From positions 558,001-622,000 of the forward strand of contig NZ_JAJFZN010000002.1 of assembly GCF_020731145.1 (NCBI RefSeq): a stretch of 64,000 nt of DNA. The letters run 5' to 3'. The number at the start of each line of letters is the position of its first letter. The first letter of the stretch is position 1. Under the pieces are notes generated by a model. That model ran no database searches and was not told the origin of the DNA. It saw only the letters and a program-made list of their open reading frames with translations. This document shows positions 27,237-36,270 of this stretch, in pieces. The stretch is from Sneathiella sp. HT1-7. GTDB taxonomy: Bacteria > Pseudomonadota > Alphaproteobacteria > Sneathiellales > Sneathiellaceae. The translations under genes were made by a program, and so were the position numbers.

Positions 27237-28388
27237 ATGGACTTTAATTTATCTGAAGATCAGGTGGCTTTTCGTGATATGGCGCGAAGTTTTGCTGCCG
27301 AGGTTTTTGCGCCCAACGCCGAAAAGTGGGACGAGGAAAGAACATTCCCTGTCATGGAAATGCGCAAAGCCGCCGAACTTGGCTTTGCGGGCATTTACGT
27401 GGGGGAGGAGCATGGCGGCTCCGCCTTGACCCGCCTCGATGCAGCGATCATTTTTGAGGAACTGGCATCTGGCTGTGCCTCGACCGCAGCCTTCATCTCC
27501 ATCCATAATATGGCGAGCTGGATGATCGACCGTTTTGGCTCTGATGTGGTGCGGGCCAAGTATCTTCCGAAACTCACCACCATGGAAGAATTCGCGAGCT
27601 ATTGCCTGACCGAGCCGGGCTCGGGTTCCGATGCGGCAGCACTTCGCACGAAAGCGGTGCGCGATGGCGATCATTATGTCATCAACGGCGGCAAGGCCTT
27701 TATCTCCGGCGGAGGTAAGGCGGATCTCTATGTCACGATGGTTCGCACCGGTGATGATGGCCCGAAAGGGATCAGCTGTATTGCGGTGCCCGCGGATGCG
27801 CCGGGTATCAGCTTTGGCGCACAGGAACGCAAGATGGGCTGGAACTCCCAGCCGACGGCGCAGGTCCTGTTCGATGACTGCCGCGTACCGGTTGAAAATT
27901 TGATCGGCAACGAAGGTGACGGCTTCAAAATTGCGATGATGGGTCTCGATGGCGGGCGGCTTAATATAGGGGCGTGCTCCATTGGTGCGGCGCGGGCCTG
28001 TCTTGAGCTTGCGCAAAGCTACACCGCCGATCGCAAGCAGTTCGGCAAACCCGTCGGCAGTTTTCAAGCTGTGCAGTTCAAGCTTGCGGATATGGCAACA
28101 GAGCTGGAGGCGGCGCGCCTTATGATCCGGCAGGCGGCGGCCAAGCTGGACGCGAAGGACACGGAGGCAACGCTCTATTGCGCCATGGCCAAGAGATTCG
28201 CGACTGATGTTGGGTTTAATGTCTGTAATGAGGCGCTGCAGCTTCATGGCGGCTACGGTTATCTCCGTGATTTCCCGCTGGAACGCTTCGTGCGCGATAC
28301 CCGCGTGCACCAGATCCTGGAGGGCACGAACGAGATCATGCGCGTTGTCATCTCGCGCAAGCTGAGCGAAGGGCAGGGGAGAAGTTAG
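27237..28388 (+). CDS. Acyl-CoA dehydrogenase, isobutyryl-CoA dehydrogenase-like
   Basis: A 383-residue FAD acyl-CoA dehydrogenase that introduces a 2,3 double bond and passes electrons to ETF. Motifs: MDFNLSEDQVAFRDMARSFA start, YCLTEPGSGSDAAAL and KAFISGGGKADLYV for FAD, DRKQFGKPVGSFQAVQFKLADM, and LEGTNEIMRVVISRKL with the catalytic glutamate. The pattern and the 3-hydroxyisobutyryl-CoA hydrolase directly downstream suggest isobutyryl-CoA dehydrogenase (ACAD8-like) in valine degradation. The start at 27237 has AGAGGT about nine bases ahead and fits the promoter. Short-branched-chain or butyryl-CoA dehydrogenase are the alternatives. Confidence 0.88.
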   Translation: MDFNLSEDQVAFRDMARSFAAEVFAPNAEKWDEERTFPVMEMRKAAELGFAGIYVGEEHGGSALTRLDAAIIFEELASGCASTAAFISIHNMASWMIDRFGSDVVRAKYLPKLTTMEEFASYCLTEPGSGSDAAALRTKAVRDGDHYVINGGKAFISGGGKADLYVTMVRTGDDGPKGISCIAVPADAPGISFGAQERKMGWNSQPTAQVLFDDCRVPVENLIGNEGDGFKIAMMGLDGGRLNIGACSIGAARACLELAQSYTADRKQFGKPVGSFQAVQFKLADMATELEAARLMIRQAAAKLDAKDTEATLYCAMAKRFATDVGFNVCNEALQLHGGYGYLRDFPLERFVRDTRVHQILEGTNEIMRVVISRKLSEGQGRS

Positions 28389-28391
28389 GGT

Positions 28392-29447
28392 ATGAGTTCG
28401 GAAGAAGAAATCCTGTTTGCACGTGAAGGCGCGCTCGGCCTTGTCACGCTGAACCGGCCAAAGGCGCTGAACGCGCTCACCCATGAAATGTGCCTCGCAT
28501 TGGATGCGAAGTTGAAGGTGTGGGAAACGGACGACAGCGTGCGTGCCGTGTTGATCGAAGGGGCAGGCGAGAGAGCCTTCTGCGCCGGCGGTGATATCGT
28601 CAAGCTTTATAATGAGGGACGCGCTGGCGGTGATTATCCGCTTCATTTCTACCGCGATGAATATCTTCTCAACGCCCGGATCAAGCATTTCCCGAAGCCC
28701 TATATTGCGCTGATCGACGGGATCGTCATGGGCGGCGGGGTTGGTGTCTCGGTTCATGGCAGCCACCGCATCGCCACCGAACGCACCTTGTTCGCTATGC
28801 CCGAAAGCGGCATTGGCCTCTTCCCCGATGTGGGCGGGACGTATTTCCTGCCGCGTCTGGAGGGGGAGCTGGGCATGTATCTCGGCCTGACCGGCGCGCG
28901 GCTTAAAACAGCGGATTCCGTCTTTGCCGGGATCGCCCAGAGTTATATCCCGTCCGAGAAGCTGCCTGCGTTGAAAGACGCCCTCGCGGCGCATGAGTTT
29001 GCGGGCGATGCCAGTGCGGAGGTGGGCAAGCTTTTGGCTGGGTTCGCCGCCGATCCCGGCGATGCACCGATTGCGGAGACATTGCCCGCGATCAACCGGC
29101 ATTTCGCGAAAAGCTCGGTCCCGGCGATTATCGAGAGCCTGCAGTCCGACGGCGATGCGTTCGCGGCGAAGACGGCGGACAGCCTGCTCACCAAGTCACC
29201 AACCAGCATGAAGCTCACCTTTGAACAGCTTCGCCGCGGTAAAACGCTCGATTTCGATGACTGCATGCGACAGGAGTTCCGCATGGTCAACCGCGTGATC
29301 AAGGGTGTTGATTTCTACGAGGGGACCCGCGCCGCCGTCATCGACAAGGATCAGTCCCCGAAATGGACCCCGGCGACGCTGGACGAGGTGAGCGACGCGG
29401 ACATCGCGGCCTATTTCGAGCCGTTGCCGGACGGGGAACTGTTCTAG
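28392..29447 (+). CDS. 3-hydroxyisobutyryl-CoA hydrolase
   Basis: A 351-residue crotonase-fold hydrolase that releases free 3-hydroxyisobutyrate from its CoA ester in valine breakdown, preventing build-up of toxic methacrylyl-CoA. Oxyanion-hole segments are GERAFCAGGDIVKLYNEG and DGIVMGGGVGVSVHGSHRI; the hydrolase-specific FAMPESGIGLFPDVGGTYFLPRL carries the catalytic Glu and Asp. The long C-terminal half with LTKSPTSMKLTFEQLRRGK and DQSPKWTPATLDEV distinguishes hydrolases from plain enoyl-CoA hydratases. It begins three bases after the dehydrogenase stop, so the pair is an operon. Confidence 0.92.
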   Translation: MSSEEEILFAREGALGLVTLNRPKALNALTHEMCLALDAKLKVWETDDSVRAVLIEGAGERAFCAGGDIVKLYNEGRAGGDYPLHFYRDEYLLNARIKHFPKPYIALIDGIVMGGGVGVSVHGSHRIATERTLFAMPESGIGLFPDVGGTYFLPRLEGELGMYLGLTGARLKTADSVFAGIAQSYIPSEKLPALKDALAAHEFAGDASAEVGKLLAGFAADPGDAPIAETLPAINRHFAKSSVPAIIESLQSDGDAFAAKTADSLLTKSPTSMKLTFEQLRRGKTLDFDDCMRQEFRMVNRVIKGVDFYEGTRAAVIDKDQSPKWTPATLDEVSDADIAAYFEPLPDGELF

Positions 29448-29451
29448 CCGC

Positions 29452-29754
29452 CTACCAAAGCGGTTTGTCGAGCCCTTCGAGGATGACAAACTGCCCCTTG
29501 GCGGCATCCTTTCGGGCGTCGCGCGCTTTCTTGTATTCGGGGCTGTCATAGAAGGCCTTGACTGCCGCCATATCCGGATATTCGACGATCACCACCCGCC
29601 GGGTTTCCTCCGGCCCCTCAAGGGTTTCCATCGGTCCGCCGCGCGTTAAATAGCGCCCGCCGTATTTTTTGATGGCGATTGGCGCGAGGGATTTATAGAC
29701 TTCATACTGCTCCGGGTCGGTGACATCGATCCGGGCGATCATATAAGCGGGCAT
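29452..29754 (-). CDS. DUF1330 family protein
   Basis: A 100-residue small soluble protein with the ferredoxin-like alpha/beta fold of DUF1330. Signature parts are MPAYMIARIDVTDPEQYEVYKSLAP, GGRYLTRGGPMETLEG and VVIVEYPDMAAVKAFYDSPEYKKARDAR in the middle. Function is unknown; related folds bind small ligands or act as monooxygenase-like enzymes. It sits antisense between two acyl-CoA genes and ends five bases from the hydrolase stop. The ATG at 29754 gives the standard family start; a longer frame upstream would overlap the hydratase promoter. Confidence 0.83.
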   Translation of the reverse strand: MPAYMIARIDVTDPEQYEVYKSLAPIAIKKYGGRYLTRGGPMETLEGPEETRRVVIVEYPDMAAVKAFYDSPEYKKARDARKDAAKGQFVILEGLDKPLW

Positions 29755-29806
29755 TTTACGGTCCTTTTCTGCGATCCAATTAATAAAAACAATAAGGGGG
29801 AATGGC

Positions 29807-30601
29807 ATGAGCTACAAGTATGTAACAGTCACACGGGAGGGGCGCATCGCCACCGTCCGCTTCGATCGCGGCAATGACGTCAACCCGCTCTCCATCGACG
29901 CGATGAAGGAACTGACCGAGGTCGCCCACTCGTTCGAGGGGGATACGGAGACAAGCGCGATCATCCTCACCGGGAACGGGAAGAACTTCACCGTCGGGTT
30001 CGATCTGAAAGACCCCGCCGTGAAAGCGCGGATCGACGCCGGCGTGATGGAGCGGCGGGAGATGCTGAAAGTCGGCCCGCGGATGAGCAAGGCGTGGGAG
30101 GATCTGGAGCCCATGACCCTCGTCGCCGTGGATGGCTACTGCATCGGCGGCGGTGTCGCGCTCTCGGTCGCCTGCGATATGCGCATCGCGTCAAAGGGCG
30201 CGATCTTCTGGGTGCCGGAAATCCGCAACGGCATGAATATGAGCTGGCAATCCGTGCCGCGCATGGTCAACCTGATGGGTCCGGCGCGCACCAAGCAGCT
30301 CTGTATCATCGCCGACAAAATCAGCGCCGAGACCGCGCGGGACTGGGGCCTCATTGAGGAAGTGGCGGAAGAGGGCGGCGCCTACGACCTCGCGCTGGAA
30401 TTCGCAAAGAAAATCGCCGCCATGCCGCCGCTGCCCGTCCGCATGATCAAGCAGGGCGCAAGCGTCGCCGCCAACGCCCTCAACCACGCCGTCAGCTATA
30501 TGGATATGGACCAATACACCGTCGCCATCACCTCCGAAGACCACGCCGAGGGGATACAGGCCTTCCTCGAAAAACGCGACCCGGTATTTAAGGGGCGGTA
30601 G
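29807..30601 (+). CDS. Crotonase/enoyl-CoA hydratase family protein
   Basis: A 264-residue crotonase-fold enzyme. The oxyanion-hole segments are LTGNGKNFTVGFDLKD and DGYCIGGGVALSVACDMRIAS, followed by FWVPEIRNGMNMSWQSVPRMV where the catalytic glutamate normally lies. It probably hydrates an enoyl-CoA such as methacrylyl-CoA, which would complete the local valine steps, but family members vary in reaction. AAGGGGG precedes the ATG. The gene is more GC-rich than most of the window, making the drop at its 3' end into the AT-rich islet very abrupt. Confidence 0.85.
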   Translation: MSYKYVTVTREGRIATVRFDRGNDVNPLSIDAMKELTEVAHSFEGDTETSAIILTGNGKNFTVGFDLKDPAVKARIDAGVMERREMLKVGPRMSKAWEDLEPMTLVAVDGYCIGGGVALSVACDMRIASKGAIFWVPEIRNGMNMSWQSVPRMVNLMGPARTKQLCIIADKISAETARDWGLIEEVAEEGGAYDLALEFAKKIAAMPPLPVRMIKQGASVAANALNHAVSYMDMDQYTVAITSEDHAEGIQAFLEKRDPVFKGR

Positions 30602-30606
30602 TGGGG

Positions 30607-32928
30607 TTAAGAAGGCAAAATTAGCTTTCTCATTTGTTTGTAGTGATTTTTATCTCTATTGCGAATGTATTTCATTGCTGCAGAAGCAGCATGTTTTGCT
30701 TCTTCTATAGTAAGAGATGAGAGTGAAGTTGCTCCGACAATGCCTCCATGTGATTCAATTTGAAGTAATCGTTCCAAAGCTGTGATTTCTTCTCTAGTCA
30801 TTTCTTTGTTGTCTTGAATTTCGGCTATTGCTGCTGAAAAACTATCTGTTCCTGGAGAGGCATATGCAAGGAAAATTTCAAGCATTTTCCGAATGGCGTT
30901 AGGCAGTAAAAACAGTTGGGAAAATTCATCAGTAGTAGTTGCGGTATACGTTAAATAGAATAGGTAATGATATTCGGACTCGTAGTCTCGAATTAATTCC
31001 GGCATCAAAGTTAATGATGTTTCACGATTTGTAAGGTCGTCTGTTGAGCATTCGCATTTTAAATATAAAAATTGAGAATTGGGTTCGACCTGGCCGCTAT
31101 ATGTATTTTTGAAATTCCGTTTCACCATATGGAGAAACTGGATGTTGTGAGTTAGCACAATTACCTGTGCGCATTTTTTTGTCCGACGTTTAATTAATGC
31201 GAACGCGTGTGTCATGGATTGGGTGTCTAAACTGGAAATTGGGTCATCAATAACGATAACAAGTTCCTTGTTATTTCTGCCTTCTGCCTTCAATAAAGTT
31301 ATGAAATAGCAAAAACCAATTGCAGTTTTTTCACCTTCACTAAGAGTTGTCGCTACGGAACCATCACTTCTTAATAATTCGTACCCTTCATCTTTTGAAC
31401 GAAGAGTAATGTCTTTATGTCCTAAATAATCTTGAAGAAGGGCGTTGAGATAAGGCAAAGCAACTCCATGTTTGCTCAGTTGTTCGGAAAGAGCCAGTTT
31501 CTCGACATTGGCTTCCCTTAATTCATTTCCGATCCTTTCCAATTCATTATCATTTTGTTTACAGCGCTCCGATAGATTTTCGTATTGTTTTTCTTCTTTT
31601 AACAAAATGTGGTTTTTAAGCGCGTCCGCAGATATTTTCCGCCGTTTTTCATGTTCATCAAATGCTTCGTTATGGTCTTTAATAATCTCAATTATTGACG
31701 AAAGTGTTTTCCCAACGTCTTCAGACCAACTCGATTCAACAAAGTCATTTAATTCTGTTGGGATTGAAACCGATTGAAACGGTTTCTCTGCCTTCTCAGA
31801 TAGCAGCAATACTGCGAGTTCTACTGCTGTTTCTGCGTTTACAATGATTTCCCGAAACTTTGGTCTAGTCTCTTCAAACAACGCGCGTTTGTTGACATCA
31901 ATGTCGTGGGAACGCGGTAGCGTCTGTACCGATCCCTTAAGATTTTTGATAACTAACTTCAATCCGTCGAGTTCTTTGTTTAGATCGGCTTGGATATTGA
32001 GCCAACTAGCGTCGAACAACTTGTCGAGGTTGATTTTACGGCTTTCTGAAATTGGGTTTTTACAAAATAGGCAATGATCTAACCCATTATTCTTATGATA
32101 TTCGTGGCCAGACTGAACCCAACCAACCATGTCAGAATGTTCTTGCAATATCGTATCTATAGTATTGCCAATTGTTACATCCAGTTTTCTAACAAGCTTT
32201 GCTAGGCGATCTTGCAGTCCAAAATCAATAGTTGGACTATATTCAATTTTAGGCAATGGGGCGTTTGAACTTACAATATTCCGATGTATTTCAACCTCTT
32301 CATCTTTGAGAAGTTTTCCTTGTTTATATTCCTGTTTTTCGAAATCATTCTGCAAGTGGCTAGCGTTATAGGTTTGTGTCCGAAATACACCGCCCATATC
32401 TCGGACTTGCCCGGCTGTTTTGGTTTTAAATTCCTTAAATTCTTTCGCCGACTGCTTTTTATTTTCTTCCGCCTGCGTTTCCTCGCCAGCAAGTTTTTCT
32501 AAACGCCTTTTGACTGTCGCAAGTTTTGGTGCGGCGTCAGCATTCTCTTCACTTATATAAAATATCGGACTTGCAGTGCCATCAGCCCGAATGACATTCC
32601 TATCTATGAAATCTCTATTAAATACCAATAGATTTTCGCCTAAATGGTTTTTAATTTCCGTGCTGTTAATAGTAGTGCCATCTGACAGTTCAATTACAAA
32701 CTCACATGAATTAGGTAAGTTTTCATCTATTTTTTCATCAATTATAGATGAAAATATTCTCGAAATAGTTGTTTTTCCGGTTCCGTTGAACCCATATATT
32801 AGGGTTTTTTTTAGAAAATTTGCTTTATCGTCTTTTTGCTCGTGATTCTTCCAGACACCAGTATTTGAAATCCGGCGAATTTTTTTGATAGTCACTGGCT
32901 CTGTTGCCTTTTCGCTTTCAGTTTCCAT
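30607..32928 (-). CDS. rloC: RloC-like protein: ABC ATPase with zinc hook and anticodon-nuclease-like triad
   Basis: A 773-residue AAA_13/SMC-like ATPase. Walker A is GFNGTGKT (46-53), the ABC signature LSEGEK is at 529-534, Walker B with D-loop is LVIVIDDPISSLD (556-568) and the switch histidine is in THN (593-595). Between them lies a long helical region interrupted by Cys286-Leu-Phe-Cys289, a Rad50-like zinc-hook motif. After the ATPase comes Arg680-X3-Glu684 in NAIRKMLEIF and His727 in QIESHGG, matching the R-X3-E...H triad of PrrC/RloC tRNA anticodon nucleases. RloC is known as a stress- or phage-triggered tRNase. The gene is far more AT-rich than both neighbours and stands alone, without restriction-modification genes, so horizontal gain is likely. 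Nuclease activity is inference. A TATAAT lies at 32966-32971 on the minus strand. Confidence 0.8.
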   Translation of the reverse strand: METESEKATEPVTIKKIRRISNTGVWKNHEQKDDKANFLKKTLIYGFNGTGKTTISRIFSSIIDEKIDENLPNSCEFVIELSDGTTINSTEIKNHLGENLLVFNRDFIDRNVIRADGTASPIFYISEENADAAPKLATVKRRLEKLAGEETQAEENKKQSAKEFKEFKTKTAGQVRDMGGVFRTQTYNASHLQNDFEKQEYKQGKLLKDEEVEIHRNIVSSNAPLPKIEYSPTIDFGLQDRLAKLVRKLDVTIGNTIDTILQEHSDMVGWVQSGHEYHKNNGLDHCLFCKNPISESRKINLDKLFDASWLNIQADLNKELDGLKLVIKNLKGSVQTLPRSHDIDVNKRALFEETRPKFREIIVNAETAVELAVLLLSEKAEKPFQSVSIPTELNDFVESSWSEDVGKTLSSIIEIIKDHNEAFDEHEKRRKISADALKNHILLKEEKQYENLSERCKQNDNELERIGNELREANVEKLALSEQLSKHGVALPYLNALLQDYLGHKDITLRSKDEGYELLRSDGSVATTLSEGEKTAIGFCYFITLLKAEGRNNKELVIVIDDPISSLDTQSMTHAFALIKRRTKKCAQVIVLTHNIQFLHMVKRNFKNTYSGQVEPNSQFLYLKCECSTDDLTNRETSLTLMPELIRDYESEYHYLFYLTYTATTTDEFSQLFLLPNAIRKMLEIFLAYASPGTDSFSAAIAEIQDNKEMTREEITALERLLQIESHGGIVGATSLSSLTIEEAKHAASAAMKYIRNRDKNHYKQMRKLILPS

Positions 32929-33008
32929 CTTTCTTTTCAGTGTATATATACATCGTTATTTTCATATTATACGTGTAATTTTAATAATGGAATAGTACAG
33001 TAACCCCC

Positions 33009-33811
33009 ATGACCTTATCCCGTAAAATATTCCTCTGGCTTCTCGCCCTGATCCTGCTCTTTGTCGTGATCCCCTTTACGGGGATTTATTTTGCGCAAGG
33101 GGCGTTTGTTTTTCCGGTGCCGGAGGGGGCGGGGGCGGTCAATCCGGCCGCCGGGTTCGAGCCGGTGACGATCCCCACGCCGGATGGGGAGCGGCTCAAC
33201 GCCTTCTATCATCCGCCGGGCGAGAGGGGGGCGAGCATTCTCGTCTTTCATGGCAATGCGGAGACAGCGGCCAACCAGATCGCGCGTGGATCGATGCTGG
33301 CCGAGGTGGGGTTCGGTGTCCTGCTCGCGGAGTATCGCGGCTATGGCGGCAGCACGGGCGAACCCTCTGAGGCGGGGGTGATCACCGACGGCCTCGCGTC
33401 CTATGATTTTCTGGAGGGGGAGACGGATGGCCCCATCGGTATCCTTGCCCATTCGCTCGGTACCGGGGCGGCGATCCCGGTCGCGGCGGCGCGGCCCGTC
33501 TTCGCGGTGGTGCTGGAAAGCCCGTTTACGTCGCTGCTCGATATCGCGCGCTACCGCCGTTTCATTTTATGCTGAAATACCCGTTCCGGAATGACGAACG
33601 GATTGGCGGGGTAACTGCCCCGATCCTGATCATTCATGGCACAGAGGACAAGGTGATCCCGTTTGAGGAGGGGAAGAAGCTCGCCGCCCTTGCGCTCGCA
33701 GGCACCGAGTTTATCAAGATTGAGGGCGCGGGGCATAACAACCTCGGCCGTTATGGCGATATGAAAATGGCGACCAGCTTTTTCGACAAAGCGCTGGCCG
33801 CCGATCAATAG
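33009..33811 (+). pseudogene. Alpha/beta hydrolase broken by a frameshift
   Basis: Two overlapping frames together make one alpha/beta hydrolase of the BEM46/YhfR-like membrane-anchored type. Part one (33009-33575, 188 residues) has an N-terminal membrane helix, the VFHGNAET oxyanion region and nucleophile Ser149 in AHSLGTG, then ends at a TGA. Part two (33569-33811, 80 residues, -1 frame) starts LKYPFRNDERIGG and carries the acid in IIHGTEDKVIP and the base in GAGHNNLG. The triad is therefore split between frames. No canonical slippery site is present, so an indel (or sequencing error) near 33555-33570 is the simplest reading. ATG of part two overlaps the stop region, so re-initiation is possible but unproven. 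Confidence 0.75.
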
Positions 33812-33825
33812 CGCGGGGCGCTGTT

Positions 33826-34590
33826 TTACTTCACATAGGCGTCGCGGAGTTTGCGCATGCCTTTCAGCCAGCGGTCATAGTCGGTCGCCTTGCGCAGCAT
33901 ATATTCGCGCACCTGTTTGTGCGGGAGGATGAGGAATTCTTCCTTGTCCATGGTCTCGACCACGCAATCGGCGAGTTCTTCCGGTTCCATCGTCCCATCG
34001 ACGGAGGCAACCCCGTCAAGACGGTTTTCCGTCATCGCGGTGCGGACCTGCTGCGGGCAGAGGACGGAAACCCGCACGCCCTTGTCACCGTAGCGGATTG
34101 ACATGGTCTCCGCAAAGGCGATGGCCGCATGTTTCGTGGTGGCGTAGGTCGCGCTGTCGACCTGCGACAGCAGGCCGGCGGCAGAGGCGGTGTTCACCAG
34201 ATAGCCGCCGCCATTGGCGATCATCTTATCGACCACCGCGCGGGCCGCATAAACATGGGCCATCACATGGACATCCCAGTTAAGCTGCCAGTTTTCGTCC
34301 GACGTTTCTTCCCAGCCATAGCGGGCGAGCCCGGCGTTGGAGACAAAGATATCGATGGGGCCATAAGCCTCCTCCGCCTTCGCGACCAGATTCTGGATAT
34401 CCGATTCCTTGCCCACATTGCAGGGAACCGCAAGACCGTTGACAGAGGCCGCAACCTCTTTCAGCGGTCCTTCCTGCAGGTCGGCAACGGTGATACCCTT
34501 CGCCCCCTCCGCATGGAAGCGTTCCGCAAGCGCCTTTCCGATGCCGCTTGCCCCGCCTGTGATGACAACATTTTTGCCCGCTATTTTCAT
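33826..34590 (-). CDS. SDR family NAD(P)-dependent oxidoreductase
   Basis: A 254-residue classical short-chain dehydrogenase. The cofactor motif is VVITGGASGIGKALAERF (about 8-25), then SNAGLARYGWEE, the catalytic serine in YLVNTASAAGLLSQVDSA and YATTKHAAIAFAE with Tyr-X3-Lys. The C-terminus (KQVREYMLRKATDYDRWLKGMRKLR) is a feature of a branch of SDRs often found with acyl-CoA genes. The substrate is unknown. It is encoded just downstream of the glutaryl-CoA dehydrogenase gene on the same strand, 61 bases apart, and is convergent with the broken hydrolase. Confidence 0.87.
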   Translation of the reverse strand: MKIAGKNVVITGGASGIGKALAERFHAEGAKGITVADLQEGPLKEVAASVNGLAVPCNVGKESDIQNLVAKAEEAYGPIDIFVSNAGLARYGWEETSDENWQLNWDVHVMAHVYAARAVVDKMIANGGGYLVNTASAAGLLSQVDSATYATTKHAAIAFAETMSIRYGDKGVRVSVLCPQQVRTAMTENRLDGVASVDGTMEPEELADCVVETMDKEEFLILPHKQVREYMLRKATDYDRWLKGMRKLRDAYVK

Positions 34591-34651
34591 GTTCTTCCTC
34601 CCGCAGCTTTATGCTGTTTTATTGGTTTATAGGGCTGATTGTGGCGTTATT

Positions 34652-35845
34652 TCACGCGCCGGTAAAGGACTGAATGCCGGTCTGCGCGCGTCCCAGAATC
34701 AGCGCATGGACGTCATGGGTGCCTTCATAGGTATTGACGGCCTCCAGATTCATGACATGGCGGATGACGTGATATTCATCCGAGATGCCGTTACCGCCAT
34801 GCATGTCGCGGGCCATGCGCGCAATATCGAGTGCCTTGCCGCAGCTGTTGCGCTTGATCAGCGAGATCATTTCCGGTGCGGCGCGGTTTTCATCGCGCAG
34901 GCGTCCAACGCGCAGGCAGCTTTGCAGGCCGAGGGAGATTTCTGTCTGCATATCGGCGAGCTTTTTCTGGATCAGCTGATTGGCGGCGAGGGGACGGCCA
35001 AACTGCTTGCGCTCTAACGTGTAATTAAGCGCGGCCTGCCAGCAGAATTCCGCAGCGCCAAGTGCACCCCAGGCAATGCCGAAGCGGGCGGAGTTGAGGC
35101 AGCCGAACGGTCCGCCAAGGCCCTGGACGTTTGGCAGCAGGTTTTCTTCCGGCACGAAGACATTGTCCATAACGATTTCGCCGGTGATGGAGGCGCGAAG
35201 GGAAAATTTCCCTTCGATCTTCGGCGCGGAAAGCCCTTCCATGCCTTTTTCAAGAACAAAGCCGCGGATCACGCCATCGTCAGTTTTTGCCCAGACGACA
35301 AAGACATCGGCGACCGGGGCGTTGGTGATCCACATCTTCGCGCCGTTCAGGTGGTAACCGCCATCGACGGATTTCGCCCGCGTTACCATGGAGCCGGGGT
35401 CGGAGCCATGGTCGGGTTCGGTCAGGCCAAAGCAGCCGATCCATTCGCCGGTCGCAAGTTTCGGCAGGTATTTTTGTTTCTGCTCTTCTGTGCCATAGGC
35501 GTTGATCGGATGCATGACGAGGCTGGACTGCACGCTCATCATCGAGCGGTAGCCGCTGTCGACCCGCTCAACCTCGCGCGCGACAAGACCGTAGGAGACA
35601 TAGCCGAGGCCGGCGCAGCCATAACCTTCGATCGTAGAGCCGAGGAGGCCCAGTTCGCCCATCTCGGTGAAGATCGCCCGATCGAATGTTTCGTGGCGGT
35701 TCGCTTCCAGCACCCGGCTCATCAGTTTTTCCTGACAGTAATCGCGGGCTGTATCGCGGACCAGCCGTTCTTCTTCGGTCAGCTGATCATCCAGCAAGAA
35801 AGGGTCGACAGGATCAAAGACGGGTTTGGAAGAGGCGCTGCTCAT
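34652..35845 (-). CDS. gcdH: Glutaryl-CoA dehydrogenase
   Basis: A 397-residue FAD enzyme that oxidises and decarboxylates glutaryl-CoA to crotonyl-CoA in lysine, tryptophan and dicarboxylate breakdown. Family-specific segments: [79 protein letters not shown], and the end [21 protein letters not shown], in which the Glu of YEGT is the catalytic base. The DPGSM and [11 protein letters not shown] patterns are characteristic of GcdH compared with other acyl-CoA dehydrogenases. It likely forms a unit with the downstream SDR. Confidence 0.94.
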   Translation of the reverse strand: MSSASSKPVFDPVDPFLLDDQLTEEERLVRDTARDYCQEKLMSRVLEANRHETFDRAIFTEMGELGLLGSTIEGYGCAGLGYVSYGLVAREVERVDSGYRSMMSVQSSLVMHPINAYGTEEQKQKYLPKLATGEWIGCFGLTEPDHGSDPGSMVTRAKSVDGGYHLNGAKMWITNAPVADVFVVWAKTDDGVIRGFVLEKGMEGLSAPKIEGKFSLRASITGEIVMDNVFVPEENLLPNVQGLGGPFGCLNSARFGIAWGALGAAEFCWQAALNYTLERKQFGRPLAANQLIQKKLADMQTEISLGLQSCLRVGRLRDENRAAPEMISLIKRNSCGKALDIARMARDMHGGNGISDEYHVIRHVMNLEAVNTYEGTHDVHALILGRAQTGIQSFTGA

Positions 35846-36000
35846 AGGGATATCTCCGTTTATATAATTATATTATTTGGCCGGGCAGGCGGCATATAGT
35901 CGATTGTTTAGCCGTTTTGCGATGCAACATCAATATGCTTCATAGTCTTTAAAACAATATATGATATGCTTAACGCAGTAGCTTTCAAATATTCAGGCAA

Positions 36001-36261
36001 ATGGGTATGGCACCTGACAATGTAAAAGGCGAGTATATCGTTGAGTTCCAGCAGCATGGTGCTTCCGTCAAGGTTTCTGCGATTGATCCGGTAACGATGA
36101 CAGAGGTTTCCATCGTTGGGCCGAGTTCCATCGGGCAGGAGGAACTTAAACGCACCGCGCTTCAAAAACTGCACTATGTAATGAACAAGAAGGACGGACG
36201 CGTTGTCACGGAAAACAGTTCCGCGCCGGATATACCAAAGAAGCCGGGGATTATTGTTTAA
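36001..36261 (+). CDS. DUF6898 family small protein
   Basis: An 86-residue soluble protein with GEYIVEFQQHGASVKVSAIDP, TEVSIVGPSSIGQEELKRTA and LQKLHYVMNKK in order, a pattern I associate with the alphaproteobacterial family DUF6898, of unknown function. Start may be the first ATG (36001) or the second, two codons on. It stands alone between divergent gcdH and convergent phosphoethanolamine transferase, whose stop is ten bases away. Confidence 0.75.
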   Translation: MGMAPDNVKGEYIVEFQQHGASVKVSAIDPVTMTEVSIVGPSSIGQEELKRTALQKLHYVMNKKDGRVVTENSSAPDIPKKPGIIV

Positions 36262-36270
36262 CCCGGCGGC

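Noticed and set aside
27249-29102. 617-codon open frame on the minus strand
   Set aside because: It lies wholly opposite the well-supported acyl-CoA dehydrogenase and hydroxyisobutyryl-CoA hydrolase genes, has no family pattern and is a by-product of GC-rich codon use.
30603-33007. GGGGTTA (30603-30609) and TAACCCC (33001-33007) as terminal inverted repeats of the RloC islet
   Set aside because: Seven bases only, without target-site duplication or transposase; likely chance, though the positions match the composition borders.
33550-33580. Programmed ribosomal frameshift in the alpha/beta hydrolase
   Set aside because: No canonical slippery heptamer and no clear downstream pseudoknot; an indel is simpler.
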